The notes under the pieces: model-generated | Database searches by the model: none | Told to the model about the DNA's origin: nothing | The model's input: the letters and a program-made list of their open reading frames with translations, nothing else | Shown: positions 7,683 through 14,556 of the stretch, in pieces | Layout of the letters: every line of letters starts with the position of its first letter | How positions within the stretch are numbered: position 1 is the stretch's first letter | Translations under genes and position numbers: made by a program | Assembly: GCA_963923455.1 (NCBI GenBank) | Contig: CAWULT010000074.1 | Span: 1 to 23,336, forward strand | Source: CAWULT01 sp963923455 | Lineage (GTDB): Bacteria > Acidobacteriota > Vicinamibacteria > Vicinamibacterales > UBA2999 | Direction: 5' to 3' | DNA length: 23,336 nt

Positions 7683-8531
7683 CTAGGGAATCTTCTTCAG
7701 CCCTTCGGTCAGCTCGATGTAGGTGCCCCAGGGGTCGGTGATGAAGCCGATCGAGATGCCGAAGTCGGGCACGTCGCGCACGTTGGTCGCCTTGATGCCC
7801 ATCGCGTCGAGCTTCTTGAGGAAGTCCGGCAAACCGGTGATCTCGAAGCCGACGTGGTCGACGGCGCGGCCCTGCGTGCCGGCGACGGCCGCGGTCGCCT
7901 GGTTGAAGTTCAGCGAGACGCCCGGCAGGGTGGCCGACTGGAACGTCCCGCCTGGGTTGCCGGCCTTGGCGCCGAACACCTTCACGTACCACTCCTGCAT
8001 CGCCTTGTTGTCGGGCCCGGCGAAGTGCACGTGGTGCAGCGCGATCGGCGCCGGCTGTCCTTTCACCTCGACCAGTTCGACCTTCAGGTCGTCGGGGCCC
8101 ATGGCGAAGGCGATGCGGATGTCACGCCCCGCCTGCGTGGCGAGGTCGTCGGCGACCACCCACGGGGCCGGCGCCTCCTCTTTCGTCACGATGCGGTAGC
8201 CGCCGGCCTTGGCCTTGTCCACGGCGGCGCGGAGGTCGGGCACCGAAAAGCCGAGGTGATCGACCGAGCTGCCCTTCGTGCCCGCGGTCGGCTTCTGCTG
8301 CCGCATGATGACGAGCACGTTCGGGAACTTGACGATCTGCCGTCCGGCCACCGTGATTGGCGTCCCGCCCAGCGTGTCGGCCAGGAACTTCTGCGCCGCC
8401 GGGATGTCGGTGACGTTGAGGTGATGGTGCCCATAGGCCACGGGAGCGTCTTTGGCGGCGAGCAGCTGCGCGTAGCCCGGCGCGACGGAGGCGAACAGCG
8501 CGAGGACGAACCCGGTCAGTGTCAGTTTCAT
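7683..8531 (-). CDS. exported double-domain VOC (glyoxalase/dioxygenase-type) protein
   Basis: This 282-residue protein has a signal peptide (MKLTLTGFVLALFASVAPGYA, residues 1-21) and two vicinal-oxygen-chelate modules. Each keeps a His-His-Glu metal triad: His36/37 (HHHLNV), His92 (VDHLGFSV) and Glu152 (VELVEV) in the first, and His167 (HHVHF), His226 (VDHVGFE) and Glu273 (YIELTE) in the second. VOC enzymes include glyoxalase I, extradiol dioxygenases, epimerases and resistance proteins. With the signal peptide it should act outside the cytoplasm, which is unusual outside Acidobacteriota-like genomes. The start is fixed by AGGAG at 8537-8541, five bases from ATG. It is the first gene of a probable two-gene operon with the amidohydrolase at 7630 and diverges from the MFS gene. 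Confidence 0.92.
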   Translation of the reverse strand: MKLTLTGFVLALFASVAPGYAQLLAAKDAPVAYGHHHLNVTDIPAAQKFLADTLGGTPITVAGRQIVKFPNVLVIMRQQKPTAGTKGSSVDHLGFSVPDLRAAVDKAKAGGYRIVTKEEAPAPWVVADDLATQAGRDIRIAFAMGPDDLKVELVEVKGQPAPIALHHVHFAGPDNKAMQEWYVKVFGAKAGNPGGTFQSATLPGVSLNFNQATAAVAGTQGRAVDHVGFEITGLPDFLKKLDAMGIKATNVRDVPDFGISIGFITDPWGTYIELTEGLKKIP

Positions 8532-8763
8532 GAATGCTCCTGAAGAACCAGGATCCTACACCCGGAACCGCCCCGCCCGAACTCCCCTGGGAAGACTCCC
8601 GCGCAATCGACCGGCGGCCCCTTTTCGGGTGCGCCCGGTCGGCTGCTCGAGTGCCAGCCCTTTGCGTGAGGCCGGGCCGTCTCGTGGCGCACGTATCGTG
8701 GTAGCATCCGGCGCCGGACATACAGATAGCAGAGGAAGTCACAACGCTAAGGGAGAAGACGCC
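8532..8763. promoter_or_regulatory. divergent intergenic region (VOC operon / MFS gene)
   Basis: These 232 bases separate the minus-strand VOC start from the plus-strand MFS start and must carry promoters for both. The part nearest the MFS gene (8690-8750) is less GC-rich, with CGTATCGTGGTAGCAT and GGACATACAGATAGC, but I cannot place a well-spaced -35/-10 pair. The reading frame of the MFS gene is open through this stretch without coding-like codon use. Confidence 0.4.
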
Positions 8764-9993
8764 GTGCCTTCAGCCACAGACGTGAACGCGGTGGCCGCCG
8801 CCGACCAGTCGAGTACTCGAACCGCCGCACTGGCGATGTTTGCCCTGCTGCTGGTCAGCTACACGCTGATGTCGGCCGACCGCTACCTGATCAGCATGCT
8901 CGGTCCCGACATTCGCACCGCCCTCGGCCTCTCGCTGCCGCAGATGGGCGCGCTGACGACGATGTTCACGTTCGGCATCGCGATCGCCGGGCTTCCGGGT
9001 GGCGCCCTGATCGCCCGCACGTCCAGGCGGACCGTGCTGCTCCTGGGGATCGCGCTCTTCTCCGGGGCCACGCTGCTCTTCACGCAGGCCACGGGCTTCG
9101 CCAGCATGTTCGTGTTCATCGTCATGCAGGGAGCCGGCATGTCGTTTCTGGCCACCAGCATGTTCGCGCTGTCGGCCAGCTACTTCTCCAAGACGCGCGT
9201 GGCGGCCGTGGGCATCGTCAACGTCTGCTTCGGACTGGGCTCGTTTCTGGGACCGTGGGCCATCGGCAACATCCGCTCCAGCACGGGACAGTGGCAGCCG
9301 CCCATGCTGGTCTTCGGCGTGGTGGGCATCGCCCTCGTGATCATCTCAGCGCTGGTCGTTCGCCCGTGGTTCACCGAGACGAAGGGCGCGGCGCAGAGTC
9401 ACCAGGACACCGGCGGCGCGGATTCGTTGATGAATCGCAACACGATCCTCCTGTCGGTCCTCAGCGCTCTGTATGGCCTGACGGTGTACGGATTCCTCGG
9501 CCTGTATCCCACCTTCCTCCGAGACGTGTTGAAGCTGACGCCTGCGGAAGTCGGCGGCGTGATGCCGTTCTTCGGGCTGGGCTCGCTGACGGCGTTCTTC
9601 GCGGGCCAGCTGGGCGACCGCTTCCCGGCGAAGGTCGTCTTGAGCAGCGCCTCGCTGGTGCTGGTGGTGCTCGGGTTCTTCCTGTACACGCCCGGCATGA
9701 GCATCGGCACGTACAAGCTGATGGCTCTGCTGGTGGGTATCTTCGGCGCCGCCATCGTCTATACCAACCTGGCCGGTGGGCACATCAAGGCCCTGCGCCG
9801 CAGCCTCGCCAACAAGGGGTCGAGCATGTTCATCTCGAGCGTCTACGCGGGCGGCGCGCTGGGCGGCTACATGATGGGGTCGCTGGTCACCGCCTGGGGC
9901 TGGGGTGTCGCCGGCCAGATCCAGATTTCCCTGCTCTCGCTCATTTCCGTGGTTCTCGTGTTCGGGCTGCGTTCGAGCGAAATGTCACAGTAG
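8764..9993 (+). CDS. MFS transporter
   Basis: This 409-residue major-facilitator permease has about twelve membrane spans split by a central loop (WFTETKGAAQSHQDTGGADS, about 202-221). The family loop-2/3 motif is degenerate (PGGALIARTSRRT, 78-90), while the equivalent loop in the second half is clear: GQLGDRFPAK (281-290). The N-terminal SADRYLISMLGPDIRTALGLS resembles transporters of organic anions such as hexuronates, sialic or aromatic acids (anion:cation symporter type), but the substrate cannot be fixed. The start is GTG 8764 with GGGAGA at 8751-8756 and seven-base spacing; upstream in-frame codons look non-coding. It is monocistronic, divergent from the VOC operon and convergent with the formate dehydrogenase operon. 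Confidence 0.9.
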   Translation: MPSATDVNAVAAADQSSTRTAALAMFALLLVSYTLMSADRYLISMLGPDIRTALGLSLPQMGALTTMFTFGIAIAGLPGGALIARTSRRTVLLLGIALFSGATLLFTQATGFASMFVFIVMQGAGMSFLATSMFALSASYFSKTRVAAVGIVNVCFGLGSFLGPWAIGNIRSSTGQWQPPMLVFGVVGIALVIISALVVRPWFTETKGAAQSHQDTGGADSLMNRNTILLSVLSALYGLTVYGFLGLYPTFLRDVLKLTPAEVGGVMPFFGLGSLTAFFAGQLGDRFPAKVVLSSASLVLVVLGFFLYTPGMSIGTYKLMALLVGIFGAAIVYTNLAGGHIKALRRSLANKGSSMFISSVYAGGALGGYMMGSLVTAWGWGVAGQIQISLLSLISVVLVFGLRSSEMSQ

Positions 9994-9994
9994 A

Positions 9995-10026
9995 CGCGCC
10001 GAGGCGCGAGCTGGCGGTGGCGCGCC
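9995..10026. terminator. overlapping GC hairpins between convergent genes
   Basis: GGCGCG (10003-10008) can pair either with CGCGCC at 9995-10000 (two-base loop, strained) or with CGCGCC at 10021-10026 (twelve-base loop). It lies in the 39-base gap between the MFS stop and the fdsD stop. There is no T-run, so support is weak and rests mainly on position. Confidence 0.22.
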
Positions 10027-10032
10027 CGCCCC

Positions 10033-10320
10033 TCACGCCTGTGGCGGACCGTAGTAGCCCTTGGCCGGGGCCGCGGCGTCGCGCAGGAGCCGCGCGCCCT
10101 CGATGACGGAGGCCTGCAGGCCGGCCCCGCCGTTGTCGATGTAGGTCAGCAGCGCCTCGCGCATCCGCGGATCCCAGTAGGTTCGGAGGTGGTTGCGGAT
10201 GCCTTCGGCGCGCCGTGCGGCCGGGTAGGGCGCGAAGAAGTCTCCGATCTGGTTGGCCATGCCGAGCAGCCGGTCCAAGTCGAGCACCGTGCCACCGGAC
10301 GTGTCGCCAGCCGCCGTCAT
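10033..10320 (-). CDS. fdsD: formate dehydrogenase delta subunit
   Basis: This 95-residue protein matches the small delta subunit of NAD-type molybdenum formate dehydrogenases (PF11390): MANQIGDFFAPYP (21-33), GIRNHLRTYWDPRMREALLTY (40-60) and a C-terminal helix. FdsD is needed for a fully active enzyme complex but binds no cofactor. Its ATG overlaps the stop of the catalytic-subunit gene (ATGA, 10317-10320), so it is translationally coupled as third gene of the operon. The WDPRMR signature makes the call secure. In Cupriavidus/Rhodobacter operons fdhD usually lies between the alpha and delta genes; it is absent here. Confidence 0.93.
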   Translation of the reverse strand: MTAAGDTSGGTVLDLDRLLGMANQIGDFFAPYPAARRAEGIRNHLRTYWDPRMREALLTYIDNGGAGLQASVIEGARLLRDAAAPAKGYYGPPQA

Positions 10321-12458
10321 GCGTGCACCTCGTCGGCCGCCCGTGCCGGTGTCGCGTGCTGGGCGTCACGGTGCTCGGTCACGCGCACGACGTCGACCGC
10401 GGTGACCTTGTACTCGGGACAGTTGGTGGCCCAGTCGGACAGATCCGAGGTCAGCGCGTTGGCCTTGGACTCGGCGTGGTGAAAGGTGGTGTAGACGACA
10501 CCTGGATTGAGCCGCTGCGTCAGTCGTGCGCGCAGCCGGGTGCTGCCGAAGCGGCTGGTCAGGGCCACCCAGTCACCGTCGGCGATGCCGCGCGCCCGGG
10601 CGTCTTCGGGGTGGATGTCCAGCCGGTCCTCGGGGTGCCAGCGCGAGTTCGCCGTGCGCCGGGTCTGCGTGCCGACGTTGTACTGGCTCAGGATGCGGCC
10701 GGTCGTCAGCAGCAGGGGATAGCGGTCGTTGGTACGCTCGCGGGTCGCGACGTACTCGGTGAGCATGAAGGTGCCGCGTCCGTTGGCGCGCGGAAAACGT
10801 TCCGTGTGCAGGACCTCGGTACCCTCCGGGGCCTGCTCGTCGCAGGGCCACTGCGCGGAGCCGAGGCGGTCCAGCAACGCGAAGCTCATGCCCCGGTAGG
10901 CCGGCGAGAGCCGCGCAATCTCGTCGAGAATCTGGCTCGCGTCGTCGTAGTGGACCGGGTAGCCCAGCGCGTTCATCAGCCGGACCACGATTTCCCAGTC
11001 CTGGAGGCCGGCCACCGGTTCCACGACCTTGCGCACCCGGTTCACCCGGCGTTCGGCGCTGGTGAAGGTGCCCTCCTTTTCGAGCGAGGAACTGCCCGGC
11101 AGGAAGACGTGGGCGTACTTCGAGGTCTCGTTGAGGAACAGGTCATGCAGCACCACGCACTCCATGCGGCGCAGGGCGGCGATGACGTGCTGCTGGTTGG
11201 GGTCGCTCTGCACCGGGTCCTCGCCCATGATGTACATGCCGCGGAAGTGGCCGGTGAGCGCCGCGTCGAACATGTTCGGCAGCCGGAGACCGGGCTCGCC
11301 GTCCAGTTCGACGCTCCACTCGCGTTCGAAGGAGCCGCGCACGTCGGGGTCGGTCACGAAGCGATAGCCGCTGAAGACGTGCGGCCAGCTGCCCAGGCAG
11401 CTGCCGCCCTGCACGTTCCCTTGCCCGCGCAACGGATTGACGCCGACGCCCTCGCGGCCAAGCATGCCGCATGCGAGCGCCAGATTGCCGAGGCACATCA
11501 CGCCGGTGGACCCCTGCGAGTGCTCGGTGACACCCAACCCGTAGTAGATCGCGCTGTTGGGCCCGCCGGCGTAGAGCCTCGCCGCCTCTCGGATGGCCGC
11601 AGGTTCGAGACCGGCCTCCGGCCCGATGCGCTCCGGCGCGTAGCGGTCGGCGCCGACGAGCCCGGTCCAGCCCTCGAACTCCTCCCACTCGCAGCGCTCG
11701 CGCACGAAGGCCTCGGAGTACAAGCCCTCGCGCACGATGACGTGGGCGATGCTGTTGAGCACCGCGACGTTGGTGCCCGGCCGCAGCGGCAGGTGCACGG
11801 TGGCCCGGCAATGCGGCGACTCCACGGTCTCCGTCCGGCGCGGGTCGATCACGATGAGCCGTGCGCCCTCGCGGACACGGCGCTTCAACAAGGACCCGAA
11901 CACCGGATGCCCTTCGGTCGGATTGGCGCCGACCACCATGATGACGTCGGCCCGGAGGATGGAGTCGAAGTGCTGGCTGGCGGCGCCCCAGCCCAGCGTC
12001 GCCGACAGGCCGAACTGTGTCGGCGAGTGGCAGATGCGGGCGCAGTTGTCGATGTTGTTGTTGCCGAACACCGCCCGCGCAAGCTTCTGGACGAGGAAGA
12101 TCTCCTCGTTGGTACAGCGCGAACTGGAGATTGCGCCGATCGACTTCGGGCCGTGCGCGGCCTGGATCCGGCGCAACTCGCTGGCCGTGTGGCGGAAGGC
12201 GTCGTCCCAGCTGACTGGCTGCCACGGCTCGTCGATCGATCGTCGGATGAGCGGGGTACGCACGCGGTCCGGGTGGAGGCAGTAGTCGAAGGCGAAACGT
12301 CCCTTGACGCAGCTGTGACCGTGGTTGGCCTTGCTGTCCTTCCACGGGATCATGCGCAACAGGCGGCCCTCGCGGGTCTCGGCCTTGAAGCCACACCCGA
12401 CGCCGCAATAGGCGCAGGTGGTGACGACGCTCCGGTCCGGCTTAGCTGGATTCGGCAC
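10317..12458 (-). CDS. fdhF: formate dehydrogenase catalytic (alpha) subunit, molybdopterin type
   Basis: This 713-residue molybdopterin oxidoreductase oxidises formate to CO2 in the cytoplasm. The N-terminal [4Fe-4S] motif is CAYCGVGC (15-22) plus Cys50 in HSCVKGRF, with the conserved Lys52. CARICHSPTQFGL (139-151) gives a cysteine Mo ligand, Cys143 (no selenocysteine), next to His144, exactly as in FdsA-type enzymes. A molydopterin dinucleotide-binding domain ends the protein (LLLTTGRILSQYNVGTQTRRT and following). The start is GTG 12456-12458, preceded by GGGGGAG with seven-base spacing, and it overlaps the Fe-S subunit gene by 17 bases. FdsA is normally one chain of about 950 residues; the sum here (216+713) equals that, so this is a split FdsA. 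See the finding on the G5 run. Confidence 0.95.
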   Translation of the reverse strand: MPNPAKPDRSVVTTCAYCGVGCGFKAETREGRLLRMIPWKDSKANHGHSCVKGRFAFDYCLHPDRVRTPLIRRSIDEPWQPVSWDDAFRHTASELRRIQAAHGPKSIGAISSSRCTNEEIFLVQKLARAVFGNNNIDNCARICHSPTQFGLSATLGWGAASQHFDSILRADVIMVVGANPTEGHPVFGSLLKRRVREGARLIVIDPRRTETVESPHCRATVHLPLRPGTNVAVLNSIAHVIVREGLYSEAFVRERCEWEEFEGWTGLVGADRYAPERIGPEAGLEPAAIREAARLYAGGPNSAIYYGLGVTEHSQGSTGVMCLGNLALACGMLGREGVGVNPLRGQGNVQGGSCLGSWPHVFSGYRFVTDPDVRGSFEREWSVELDGEPGLRLPNMFDAALTGHFRGMYIMGEDPVQSDPNQQHVIAALRRMECVVLHDLFLNETSKYAHVFLPGSSSLEKEGTFTSAERRVNRVRKVVEPVAGLQDWEIVVRLMNALGYPVHYDDASQILDEIARLSPAYRGMSFALLDRLGSAQWPCDEQAPEGTEVLHTERFPRANGRGTFMLTEYVATRERTNDRYPLLLTTGRILSQYNVGTQTRRTANSRWHPEDRLDIHPEDARARGIADGDWVALTSRFGSTRLRARLTQRLNPGVVYTTFHHAESKANALTSDLSDWATNCPEYKVTAVDVVRVTEHRDAQHATPARAADEVHA

Positions 12459-13092
12459 GACGGTACTCCCCCTCGAAGAGGCTCTTCTCGACCAGGGCCT
12501 GCGACGGGCAGGCCTGCACGCAGGCGCCGCAGCTGACGCAGTCGGACTCGAAGAACGGTTGGTTCTGACCGGCGACGATTCGGGACTCGAATCCGCGGCC
12601 TTCGACCGTCAGCGCAAAGGTGCCCTGAATCTCCTCGCAGGCGCGCACGCAGCGGCTGCAGACGATGCACTTGGCCGGGTCGAACAGGAAATAGGGGTTG
12701 GAGAGGTCGACGGGGCTGGCCAGATGGTTCGCCCCGTCGCCACACGGATGGGTGCTGACGCCGCACTGCGCCAGGGTCTCGTGGAATTCGCTCCAGCCGT
12801 CCGGCACGTCGCCGGCCGGGAAGTCGGACAGATAGAGTTCCAGGACGCGGCGGCGCAGCGACCGGAGCTTGTCGGTGTCGGTGCGCACCGTCATGCCCGG
12901 CTCGACCGGCGTCGTGCAACTGGCGGGGTAGCCCCGCCGTCCCTCGATCTCGACGAGACAGACCCGGCAACTCCCGAACGGCTCCAGCGCCGTCTGCGAC
13001 GGCGCGTCGGCCAGCGGCCCAGCCTGCGACGGCTGGACCGACAGTGCCGCCGCCACCACCACACCCATCCATGTCTTCGCCTTGTTCGTCAT
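12442..13092 (-). CDS. formate dehydrogenase Fe-S subunit (NuoG/HoxU-like N-terminus), apparently chimeric
   Basis: This 216-residue electron-transfer subunit corresponds to the N-terminal quarter of FdsA. PFGSCRVCLVEIEG (38-51) and YPASCTTPVEPGM (55-67) are the second half of a [2Fe-2S] domain with Cys42, Cys45 and Cys59. The first cluster cysteine, normally in an IPxLC motif about ten residues before GSCRVC, is absent. Two [4Fe-4S] ferredoxin motifs follow: CIVCSRCVRAC (142-152) and CVSCGACVQAC (185-195). Instead of the usual beta-strand start, residues 1-30 read like a signal peptide (MTNKAK, then WMGVVVAAALSV, then QPSQAG). The start has a good ribosome site (AGGAG, seven-base spacing). 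This is first gene of the operon. The missing Cys and export-like N-terminus suggest a rearranged or decaying gene. The alternative, a real but unusual variant, cannot be excluded. Confidence 0.88.
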   Translation of the reverse strand: MTNKAKTWMGVVVAAALSVQPSQAGPLADAPSQTALEPFGSCRVCLVEIEGRRGYPASCTTPVEPGMTVRTDTDKLRSLRRRVLELYLSDFPAGDVPDGWSEFHETLAQCGVSTHPCGDGANHLASPVDLSNPYFLFDPAKCIVCSRCVRACEEIQGTFALTVEGRGFESRIVAGQNQPFFESDCVSCGACVQACPSQALVEKSLFEGEYRRAESS

Positions 13093-13144
13093 CGCTCTAC
13101 TCCTGATCCTCTGTGTGCTGTGGTCACGGTAGCGCCGTTCTCAT

Positions 13145-13170
13145 ACATCGACAAATAGATATGTTGATGT
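13145..13170. promoter_or_regulatory. interrupted palindrome in AT-rich patch, possible operator
   Basis: ACATCGACA (13145-13153) and TGTTGATGT (13162-13170) form an inverted repeat with one mismatch (a G-T wobble in RNA) and an eight-base AT-rich spacer. The surrounding 50 bases (13141-13190) are only 34% G+C by count. The site lies 53 bases upstream of the formate dehydrogenase start on the minus strand, where a promoter is expected. The shape suits a dimeric repressor; ArsR-family operators look similar, but that is inference and no regulator gene is near. Confidence 0.4.
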
Positions 13171-13250
13171 CATATCGCAAGAAATGCTCTAAGCGAGTTC
13201 AGTCGAGTCCGCTCGAAGCGCACACGCTGGTCGCGTGTGTCAGGGGCACG

Positions 13251-13256
13251 TATACT
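13251..13256 (+). promoter_or_regulatory. possible -10 element (TATACT) for the NHL-propeller gene
   Basis: TATACT is a close match to a sigma-70 -10 box in otherwise GC-rich DNA. The hexamer 17 bases upstream (TGGTCG, 13228-13233) is a poor -35. It would give a leader of about 95 bases that contains the repeat at 13279-13325. Confidence 0.3.
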
Positions 13257-13278
13257 GCCGCGTGCGTGGCGGCCGCTT

Positions 13279-13325
13279 CGGAGCGGTTCCGGCGACTCGA
13301 CTTCGGACACATGAGCCTCGTCGTG
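13279..13325 (+). pseudogene. gene fragment, near-copy of 17248-17294
   Basis: These 47 bases match 17248-17294 at 46 positions (A at 13295 against C at 17264). In the corresponding frame they encode ERFRRLDFGHMSLVV, identical to residues 210-224 of the secreted protein at 16623-17423. Similarity stops abruptly on both sides; downstream the frame reads AEAELN and stops at 13344-13346. No signal peptide or other part of the family is found around it, so it is a remnant of a third paralogue, a small duplication, or an assembly scar. Confidence 0.7.
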
Positions 13326-13357
13326 GCCGAGGCTGAACTGAACTAGGATTCTGCATC

Positions 13358-14464
13358 ATGAAACATGCCGTGCTCACCGCGCTGGTCGCGCTGCTCGTGG
13401 CGGCCGCCTCGCTCAGCCCAAGCGCGCAAAAGCTGCCGCAGGCGCCTCAGTTCGCGCTCGATCCGAACTGGCCGACCGTCCCGAACAACTGGGTGCTCGG
13501 GGAAGTGACGTCGATCTCGGTCGACCCGCGCGATCACATCTGGGTCCTGCACGTCCCGCAGTCCATCCCCGAGGCGCAGCGGGCGAACGCTGCGCCGCCG
13601 GTGCTCGAGTTCGACACCGCCGGAAAGCTGCTGAGCAGCTGGGGTGGGCCGGGCACCGGCACCTGGCTGGGCCGCGAGCACGGCATCTTCGCCGATGCCA
13701 AAGGGTTCATCTGGCTGGGCGGCCGCGCCGGCTGGCCACGGGCCACGACGCCGGGCGTCAGCGACGACATGATCTTGAAGTTCACCAGGACGGGACAGCT
13801 CGTCATGCAGATCGGTCGCAGCGGCCAGAGCAAGGGTGGCGCCGACACCGAGAACGTCCACCAGCCCACCGACGTGTTCGTCGACACCGACGCGAAGGAG
13901 GTGTACGCGGCCGACGGCTACGGCAACAAGCGCGTGATCGTGTTCGACTCGGAGACCGGCGCGTTCAAGCGGATGTGGGGCGCGTTCGGGAACCCGCCGC
14001 CAACGGTGCTCGCGGCCAACGCGGCCACGCCGCAGCCCCAGACCACGCCCGACGGCCCTCCGGAGTTCGGGCTGCCGCACGCCATCAAGGTGTCACGTGA
14101 CGGCATCGTCTACGTGGCCGACCGGATCAACAACCGCATTCAGCTGTTCACGACCGCCGGCCAGTTCAAGAAGCAGGTGCGGGTGACGAGCGACGGCAGC
14201 ACCGTCGTGCCGGTGCCAGCGGGCTTCGCGTTCTCGCCGGACCGCAAGCAGCAGTTCCTCTACGTGGTGGATTCGGGGCTGATGCGCATCGTGATCTTCG
14301 ACCGCGAGACGATGACGCAAATCGGCGCGCTCGGCGCGAAGGGGTCGAAGCCGGGCGAGTTCGACATCGTGCATCACATGGCGGCGGACTCGAAGGGAAA
14401 TCTCTACACGGCGGAGATCGTCAACCAGCGCCGGGCGCAGCGATTCGTGCTGCAGAAGAAGTAG
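13358..14464 (+). CDS. secreted NHL/6-bladed beta-propeller protein
   Basis: This 368-residue exported protein has a signal peptide (MKHAVLTALVALLVAAASLS, cleavage near SPSA-Q24). The mature part repeats the NHL pattern: GEVTSISVDPRDHIWVLH (48-65), EHGIFADAKGFIWLGG (about 107-122), PTDVFVDTDAKEVYAADGYGNKRV, LPHAIKVSRDGIVYVADRINNRIQLF and HHMAADSKGNLYTAEIVNQRRAQRF. The spacing and YVADRxNNRIQ form resemble peptidyl-alpha-hydroxyglycine alpha-amidating lyase-like and SMP-30-like propellers, but I see no proof of an enzyme. ATG 13358 has a weak AGGA at 13345-13348. It is the first of three same-strand genes (gaps 92 and 32 bases) that may form one transcript. Confidence 0.9.
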   Translation: MKHAVLTALVALLVAAASLSPSAQKLPQAPQFALDPNWPTVPNNWVLGEVTSISVDPRDHIWVLHVPQSIPEAQRANAAPPVLEFDTAGKLLSSWGGPGTGTWLGREHGIFADAKGFIWLGGRAGWPRATTPGVSDDMILKFTRTGQLVMQIGRSGQSKGGADTENVHQPTDVFVDTDAKEVYAADGYGNKRVIVFDSETGAFKRMWGAFGNPPPTVLAANAATPQPQTTPDGPPEFGLPHAIKVSRDGIVYVADRINNRIQLFTTAGQFKKQVRVTSDGSTVVPVPAGFAFSPDRKQQFLYVVDSGLMRIVIFDRETMTQIGALGAKGSKPGEFDIVHHMAADSKGNLYTAEIVNQRRAQRFVLQKK

Positions 14465-14556
14465 CCGCGCACCAGCCAGCCCGAGCGGGCGCCTCCTGCA
14501 ACGATCGCAGTGCCAGGGAGTGTGCGCACGAGCCAAGGACCGATGGTGGATTGGGC

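Noticed and set aside
10215..12536. 773-codon plus-strand open frame across the formate dehydrogenase genes
   Set aside because: It is antisense to clear Fe-S and molybdopterin motifs; its composition is typical of a shadow frame.
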